Assembly: GCA_910588495.1 (NCBI GenBank)
Contig: CAJUPU010000011.1
Location: forward strand, 1 to 64,000
DNA length: 64,000 bases
Direction: 5' to 3'
Origin: an uncultured Oscillospiraceae bacterium
Lineage (GTDB): Bacteria > Bacillota > Clostridia > Oscillospirales > Oscillospiraceae
Positions 59,549 through 64,000 of the stretch are shown here, in pieces. The first letter of the stretch is position 1. Each line of letters starts with the position of its first letter. The position numbers and the translations under genes were made by a program. The notes under the pieces were generated by a model. The model saw only the letters and a list, made by a program, of their open reading frames with translations. It searched no databases and had not been told where the DNA came from.

Positions 59549-60262
59549 ATGCTCAAAATCATGATATTAGAGGATGAAAAGGCTCAGACAGACAGGTTGT
59601 TGCAGTTTTTATCAAACTACCATGATGAGCATGAAGAGTTTGAATATATTGCTGAAGCTTACAGCCGAGGTATAGCTTTTTTAGATGCCTATAAATGCGA
59701 TGCTGATCTTATTTTCTTGGATATTCGCATACCTGATTTGGCAGGAATGGACGTAGCTAAAAAGATTCGAGAGGTAGATCAAAATGTAATGATTATTTTT
59801 GTAACTAATTTGACCCAATATGCTATAGAGGGATATTCTGTCGAGGCTTTTGATTATATCTTGAAACCGATCCAGTATGCCTCATTCTCTGCGAAGCTGG
59901 ATAGGGCCCTTCGTATGCTGTCGTATCGAGAGCCAGAAATTTCTCTGACCTTCCGGGAAAAAGAGGGAGGAAAGCGCATTCCCGCTGGGACAATCACATA
60001 TGTCGAGGTCTGTGCCCACGACCTTTTATTTCACACTGGAAATGGTGCAATCAAGCAATGGGGCACTCTCTCAAAATATGAAGCTCTGCTGAAAAGCGCC
60101 CACTTTGCACGGTGTCATACAAGCTACCTCGTTAATTTGAAATTCGTTCGGAGCATTAGAAAGGATTCGGTTGATGTTGCGGGGGTGTTATTGCCCATTT
60201 CCCGCCCGCGGCGAAAAGAATTCTTGACCGCTTTTGCGCAGTACAAAGGGGGAGCCGTTTAA
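59549..60262 (+). CDS. LytTR response regulator
   Basis: The 237-residue protein has a receiver domain with ILEDE acidic pocket, phosphoacceptor Asp58 (IFLDIRIPD) and FVTNLTQYAIEGYSVEAFDYILKP. A LytTR DNA-binding domain follows (ITYVEVCAHDLLFHTGNG, FARCHTSYLVNLKFVRSI). It is an AgrA/LytR-type regulator and AT-rich compared with the kinase gene it overlaps. GGAGG precedes the ATG. The MerR promoter lies 119 bases upstream. Confidence 0.92.
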   Translation: MLKIMILEDEKAQTDRLLQFLSNYHDEHEEFEYIAEAYSRGIAFLDAYKCDADLIFLDIRIPDLAGMDVAKKIREVDQNVMIIFVTNLTQYAIEGYSVEAFDYILKPIQYASFSAKLDRALRMLSYREPEISLTFREKEGGKRIPAGTITYVEVCAHDLLFHTGNGAIKQWGTLSKYEALLKSAHFARCHTSYLVNLKFVRSIRKDSVDVAGVLLPISRPRRKEFLTAFAQYKGGAV

Positions 60263-61554
60263 TGCCCACATGGTATGCTGAGTTCCGCATGCCTATCCTG
60301 CTGCTCCAGTCCGTGGTGGGGGTGCTGGTCTTTGCCTACTCCCTAAACCCGCGCCCCCGAATCTGGCTTCGCCTAGCCGTGGGCACGGGGGCGGGATGCG
60401 CCGCCCTACACCTGGGGCGGCTAATCTTCTTTCCCGACATGACCGATACGGTCAACAGCGTGGGGCGGGTGGTCCTGGCCATCGCCGTCTATCTTATTCT
60501 GATCGCCATCTGTTGGTTTGTCTATCAGGAAACCTTCTGGACCGCGCTGTTCGTGGCATCCTCCGGCTACATCGCTCAGGACCTGGCCGGGACGCTGAAA
60601 ATGATGCTCAAGCTGATTCCCGCCGTCAACGGGCTGTGCCGGGACCCGTTAGGCATCCTGGCGGTAGACCTGCTGGCATATTACGGCTTCTACATCGTAC
60701 TATTTTTCATCTTCCGCCCCTTTACCCGGAACCGGGAGGAGAATTTCGACAACCGGGAAAAGGCGGTGTTTTCCTTTGTAGTGCTCCTGTTCTGCTTGGG
60801 CATGGCCCGGCTGGCCCAGGGTAATCCAGACCGGAACCAGACCGCTGTGTTTGCAGAGTGCCTGTACCAGATCCTGTGCGACCTGTTCATCCTGCTGCTC
60901 CAATTTGGTGTCATGGAGCGGGCACGTCTCAGCCGCAGCGTGGACACCATGCGGGAACTGGTCCACCAGCAACACGAGCAGTTCCGCCAGTCCAAGGAAA
61001 GCACAGATCTGGTCAACGAAAAATTCCACGACCTGAAAGACCTGCTGGAAAGCTTTCAGGGCCGTATCTCCCAGGAGCAGATTGATGCGATGAAGGAAAA
61101 AATCGGAACATATGACACCTATGTAAAGACAGGCAACCAGGTCCTTGATATTGTTCTTGCCGAAAAGCGGGCGATCTGCAACCAAAAAGGCATCATATTC
61201 ACCTGTTACGCTGATGGCACCGGCATGGAATTTACAGAAGAACTGGATCTATATTCACTTGTGAGCAACGCCTTGAACAACGCCATTGACGCAGTGAGCA
61301 AGCTGCCAGAGGGCGAACGATTCATTTCCTTATCCGCAAAGTGTACGAATGGGATGCTCATGCTCCATGTGGATAACCCGTTTTGTGGGTCGCTTACAAT
61401 GGAAGATGGCTTGCCCAAATCCTCCCGCGATGAACGTTATCATGGGTTTGGCATGAAAAGCATGAAACGGATTGCGGAAAAGTATGACGGAACCTTGTCA
61501 GTGCAGTCGGAAAATGGAATTTTCGTTCTGGACGCATTGTTGCTTAAACCATAG
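60262..61554 (+). CDS. GHKL (AgrC-type) sensor histidine kinase
   Basis: The 430-residue protein has about six N-terminal membrane helices (to about residue 225), a coiled region with NEKFHDLKDLLESF (likely phosphoacceptor His), and a GHKL ATPase domain. Visible boxes are YSLVSNALNNAIDAVSKL (N box) and YHGFGMKSMKRIAEKYDG (G box). It partners the LytTR regulator one base upstream. The membrane part is GC-rich, whereas the catalytic half from about 61080 is clearly more AT-rich, suggesting a mosaic gene. No agrB/agrD is adjacent. Confidence 0.9.
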   Translation: MPTWYAEFRMPILLLQSVVGVLVFAYSLNPRPRIWLRLAVGTGAGCAALHLGRLIFFPDMTDTVNSVGRVVLAIAVYLILIAICWFVYQETFWTALFVASSGYIAQDLAGTLKMMLKLIPAVNGLCRDPLGILAVDLLAYYGFYIVLFFIFRPFTRNREENFDNREKAVFSFVVLLFCLGMARLAQGNPDRNQTAVFAECLYQILCDLFILLLQFGVMERARLSRSVDTMRELVHQQHEQFRQSKESTDLVNEKFHDLKDLLESFQGRISQEQIDAMKEKIGTYDTYVKTGNQVLDIVLAEKRAICNQKGIIFTCYADGTGMEFTEELDLYSLVSNALNNAIDAVSKLPEGERFISLSAKCTNGMLMLHVDNPFCGSLTMEDGLPKSSRDERYHGFGMKSMKRIAEKYDGTLSVQSENGIFVLDALLLKP

Positions 61555-61587
61555 TTGCAAGTTTTGATGTGAAATATACAGGTTTTG

Positions 61588-61617
61588 CGGTTCCCCTTTA
61601 CGGGGAACCGTTTTTTT
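61588..61617 (+). terminator. Rho-independent terminator
   Basis: CGGTTCCCC and GGGGAACCG pair around a 5-base loop, followed by seven T, 33 bases after the kinase stop. Confidence 0.92.
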
Positions 61618-61657
61618 GCTATTTTGCACATATCAAACAGCTTATGGAGGGATGAAA

Positions 61658-62530
61658 ATGAAAAAAGTACCAGCACTGTTTCTTGCGTTCCTGCTCCTGT
61701 TCAGTCTATTGGCCGGGTGCTCCGGCGGGCCTTCCGCCGCCACCGCCAAGCCCAGCGCGGCCCCCTCGGCGGAGCCCACTCCGCCGCCGCGAAGCGAGGA
61801 GATGTGGTTCCAGAACGGCGAGAAGAAAATCTACGCCAAGATGTTCCTGCCTGCGGAGGAAAAGGACAAGTACCCCGCCGTGGTCATCAGCCACGGTTTC
61901 GCCGGGTCCTCTGAGGACAACGTGAGCCGGGCGGAGCTGCTCGCCGGAAACGGCTATGCCGCAGTGGTGTTTGATTTCTGCGGCGGAGGCCGGGGTTCCA
62001 AGTCCGACGGCGAGATGACAGAGATGAGCGTGCTCACCGAGGCGGAGGACCTGAACGCCGTCATGGACGGGATGCTGGCCCTGGACTACATAGACGGCAG
62101 CAATTTCTTCCTCCTGGGGGCCAGCCAGGGCGGGTTCGTGTCCTCCTACGTGGCCGCCAAACGGCCCGATGACGTCAAGGCCCTGATGCTCCTGTTCCCC
62201 GCCTACGCCCTTCAGGACGACTGCTGGGAGCGCCACGGCTCCATTGAGAACATCCCTGAGACCGAGTCCCTGATGAACAACACCCTGGGCGCCATCTACA
62301 GCCAGGACGCCATGTCCTTCGACATCTACGATGTGATCGGCGGCTACAAGGGCGATGTGCTGATTTGCCACGGCGACAAGGACGACCTGGTAGACCTGTC
62401 CTACTCCGAGCGGGCTGTGGAGGTCTATGAGCACGCGGAGCTGAAGGTCATCAAGGGCGCCGGACACGGCTTCCAGGGCAAGCCCCTGCGGGGCTACCTG
62501 GTGGAGTTCCTTCAGGCCCACACCAACTAA
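61658..62530 (+). CDS. Lipoprotein alpha/beta hydrolase
   Basis: From ATG 61658 (GGAGGG upstream) 290 residues begin with a lipobox LLAGC and a Pro/Ala/Ser linker. An alpha/beta hydrolase follows with oxyanion segment VVISHGFAGSSED, nucleophile elbow LLGASQGG, acid in CHGDKDDLVD and catalytic His in GAGHGF. It is likely a surface esterase or acyl hydrolase of the BAAT/dienelactone type. It is transcribed after the kinase terminator. Confidence 0.88.
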   Translation: MKKVPALFLAFLLLFSLLAGCSGGPSAATAKPSAAPSAEPTPPPRSEEMWFQNGEKKIYAKMFLPAEEKDKYPAVVISHGFAGSSEDNVSRAELLAGNGYAAVVFDFCGGGRGSKSDGEMTEMSVLTEAEDLNAVMDGMLALDYIDGSNFFLLGASQGGFVSSYVAAKRPDDVKALMLLFPAYALQDDCWERHGSIENIPETESLMNNTLGAIYSQDAMSFDIYDVIGGYKGDVLICHGDKDDLVDLSYSERAVEVYEHAELKVIKGAGHGFQGKPLRGYLVEFLQAHTN

Positions 62531-62574
62531 TTGACCAACGGCATAGTATGCCGAGAAAAATGGAGGAAAAGACA

Positions 62575-63183
62575 ATGAAAAAATTTGCAAAAGTCCTGTC
62601 CCTTGCCCTGGCCGTCATGCTGATGGCCCTCACCCTCACCGCCTGTGGCTCCTCCGGCTCCTCTGGGATGACCAAGCAGTTCACCGCCGGTTCGGCCTAC
62701 TTTATCGGCGATATCGGCTGGTACAACAGCGACGTCTACACCCTGCGCCTCATCGGCGAGGACTCCTATGAGCTGATTTTCCAGGAGTACCGCTTCGGCA
62801 CCGAGGACGCGGGCACCAAGGGCCTGCGTACCATCGTCTACACCGGCAAGTGCTCCGTGGGCGAGAGCGCCGATGGCTGGGAGACCCACCGGGACGTGAC
62901 CCTCCAGCCTGCCGAGCGCATCTTTATGGAGCAGCACGAGAAGGGCTATGGCCGCGCTGCCATTGCTGGCCACTGCGTCATCGACACCGCCAACTGGACC
63001 GACACCATGACCGAGCTGCTGGACCCCGAGAACAACGCCATGACTGCTAAGGACTTCTTGGGCAAATACGCCGAGAAGGTGGTTATCACTGTGGAGGACC
63101 CGTCTCTGGACGCAGAGGATACCTCTCTGGGCTATAAGATCGTGGAGATCCCCACCCTCACCCTGGTGACCGAGGCGGGCTGA
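62575..63183 (+). CDS. Lipoprotein of unknown function
   Basis: From ATG 62575 (GGAGG upstream) 202 residues begin with a lipoprotein signal ending LTACGSSG. They continue as a beta-rich domain (SAYFIGDIGWYNSDVYTLRLIGEDSYEL). The family is not recognised; similar small lipoproteins accompany beta-glucosidase-like genes in gut Clostridia. It lies 44 bases after the hydrolase gene. Confidence 0.75.
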   Translation: MKKFAKVLSLALAVMLMALTLTACGSSGSSGMTKQFTAGSAYFIGDIGWYNSDVYTLRLIGEDSYELIFQEYRFGTEDAGTKGLRTIVYTGKCSVGESADGWETHRDVTLQPAERIFMEQHEKGYGRAAIAGHCVIDTANWTDTMTELLDPENNAMTAKDFLGKYAEKVVITVEDPSLDAEDTSLGYKIVEIPTLTLVTEAG

Positions 63184-63220
63184 TTTCAAATCAACGCATA
63201 CAGGCTCAATACTTAAAAGG

Positions 63221-63260
63221 TCGGGGCTGCTGCATGAGGCAGCGGCCCCGATCCGGTTTT
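63221..63260 (+). terminator. GC hairpin with short T-run
   Basis: TCGGGGC-T-GCTGC pairs with GCAGC-G-GCCCCGA, followed by TCCGGTTTT. It lies between the lipoprotein and the GH3 gene and probably terminates transcription in part. Confidence 0.65.
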
Positions 63261-63279
63261 AGAAAAGGAGGAACTGACA

Positions 63280-64000
63280 GTGAAGGGCAAAAAGGAAAAA
63301 GGGACAGCCAAACCGAAGGCAAAGGTGAAGGGCAAAGGTCTCTGGACCGCGCTGTCCATCGTATTTACCCTGTTCTTCATCCTGTTCGTGGTGGCTACCC
63401 CCATCGCCAACAACTATGAGGGCATCATCAACATGGTGCTGGGGACGGAGAGCTCCAAGACCATCGGCGACGAAGGCAAGACCTGGTTTGAGGCGGACTT
63501 CACCAGCGACGAGCAGGTGAAGCAGGGTGAGCAGGTCGTGGAGAGCATCGTAGCGGGGGGCTCCGTCCTGATGTTGAACCGGGACAATGCCCTGCCCCTG
63601 GCCTCCGGCGCGAAGATCACCCTGGCCAGCATCAACTCCGCCCGGTTTGTCTACGGCGGCACCGGCTCCGGCGGGATGAAAACCGACAATGCCAAGACCC
63701 TGAAGCAGGCCCTGGAGGACGACGGCTTCTCCGTCAACCCCACCATGTGGTCCTTCTACACCGAGGGCGCGGGCAAGGACTATGGCCGCACCCAGGCGTC
63801 CGGCAGCCTGAACAACTACATTTTTGACAACTCCGAGTACACCACCAACGAGGTCCCTCTGAGCGCCTACGGCAGCGGGGAGTGGAACAGCGTCAAAGAG
63901 TACGGCGATGCCGCCATCTTTGTGATCTCCCGTGTGTGCGGCGAGGGCGCGGACCTTCCCTGGCACAGCGCCGGGGACGGCAACGGCAACATTCTCCAGC
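63280..64000 (+). CDS. Membrane-anchored glycoside hydrolase family 3, 5' part
   Basis: GTG 63280 after AAAAGGAGG opens a frame that runs off the window. A lysine-rich start is followed by one membrane helix (WTALSIVFTLFFILFVVATPIA) and then an extracellular region. The segment VVESIVAGGSVLMLNRDNALPLASGAKITLASIN is the C-terminal-domain motif of GH3 beta-glucosidases, here placed near the N-terminus as in the rearranged GH3 proteins of Firmicutes. VFVISRVCGEGADLP-like sequence supports this. The catalytic Asp is beyond the window. Confidence 0.85.
   Translation, partial: MKGKKEKGTAKPKAKVKGKGLWTALSIVFTLFFILFVVATPIANNYEGIINMVLGTESSKTIGDEGKTWFEADFTSDEQVKQGEQVVESIVAGGSVLMLNRDNALPLASGAKITLASINSARFVYGGTGSGGMKTDNAKTLKQALEDDGFSVNPTMWSFYTEGAGKDYGRTQASGSLNNYIFDNSEYTTNEVPLSAYGSGEWNSVKEYGDAAIFVISRVCGEGADLPWHSAGDGNGNILQ

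Overview
The window looks like a chromosome segment from a GC-rich gut Clostridia, most plausibly Oscillospiraceae (Flavonifractor/Lawsonibacter-like). This rests on the GC-rich codon use, strong AGGAGG ribosome sites, and conjugation genes of the Tn1549-like/Gram-positive type (PcfB, Maff2, PrgI, VirB4, a CHAP hydrolase, a MOBP relaxase). The genus is an inference. Most of the window is one integrative conjugative element (ICE), nested against the remnant of another.

Left edge (1-4971, minus strand): the start of a large serine recombinase, then a virD4 gene cut off at its Walker A region by the element carrying that recombinase, then pcfB, then the 3' two-thirds of a CnaB-repeat adhesin with no start or signal peptide. 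From 5185 to 17237 (plus strand) come small DNA-binding or unknown genes, a Toprim primase-like gene, and a surface module: lipoprotein, sortase, secreted NlpC/CHAP-like hydrolase, and a complete 2231-residue thioester adhesin with 18 CnaB modules. The left fragment and the complete gene match, in inverted orientation, from one sharp boundary (4971 and 13128).

From 17301 to 38697 lies the replication, partition and accessory block: ssb, parB, DUF4314, a RepA-like initiator, and then about 30 tightly overlapping genes. These include parM/parR, two orphan DNA methyltransferases, an amidoligase with a gamma-glutamylcyclotransferase, a PP-loop protein, a VapD-like ribonuclease, tandem paralogue pairs and many unknowns. 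About twenty of these proteins share a lysine/arginine-rich C-terminus ending in Glu-Arg.

From 38700 to 58402 is the transfer region: inverted repeats likely to be oriT, mobC, the relaxase, a second pcfB, virD4 (split by a group II intron), Maff2, virB6, prgI, virB4 and a CHAP hydrolase. Unrelated cargo with its own promoters, terminators or opposite strand sits in at least five junctions of this backbone: nitroreductase/aldo-keto reductase/phosphatase/HD, XRE+SLOG, DUF1905, membrane protein+YbaK, and Tag.

From 58403 to the end is probable host chromosome or another island: an AT-rich patch with a small ORF, a MerR regulator with a classic 19-bp-spacer operator, a LytTR response regulator and GHKL kinase, an alpha/beta hydrolase lipoprotein, another lipoprotein, and the start of a membrane-anchored GH3 glycosidase. 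No rRNA, tRNA or CRISPR array was recognised.
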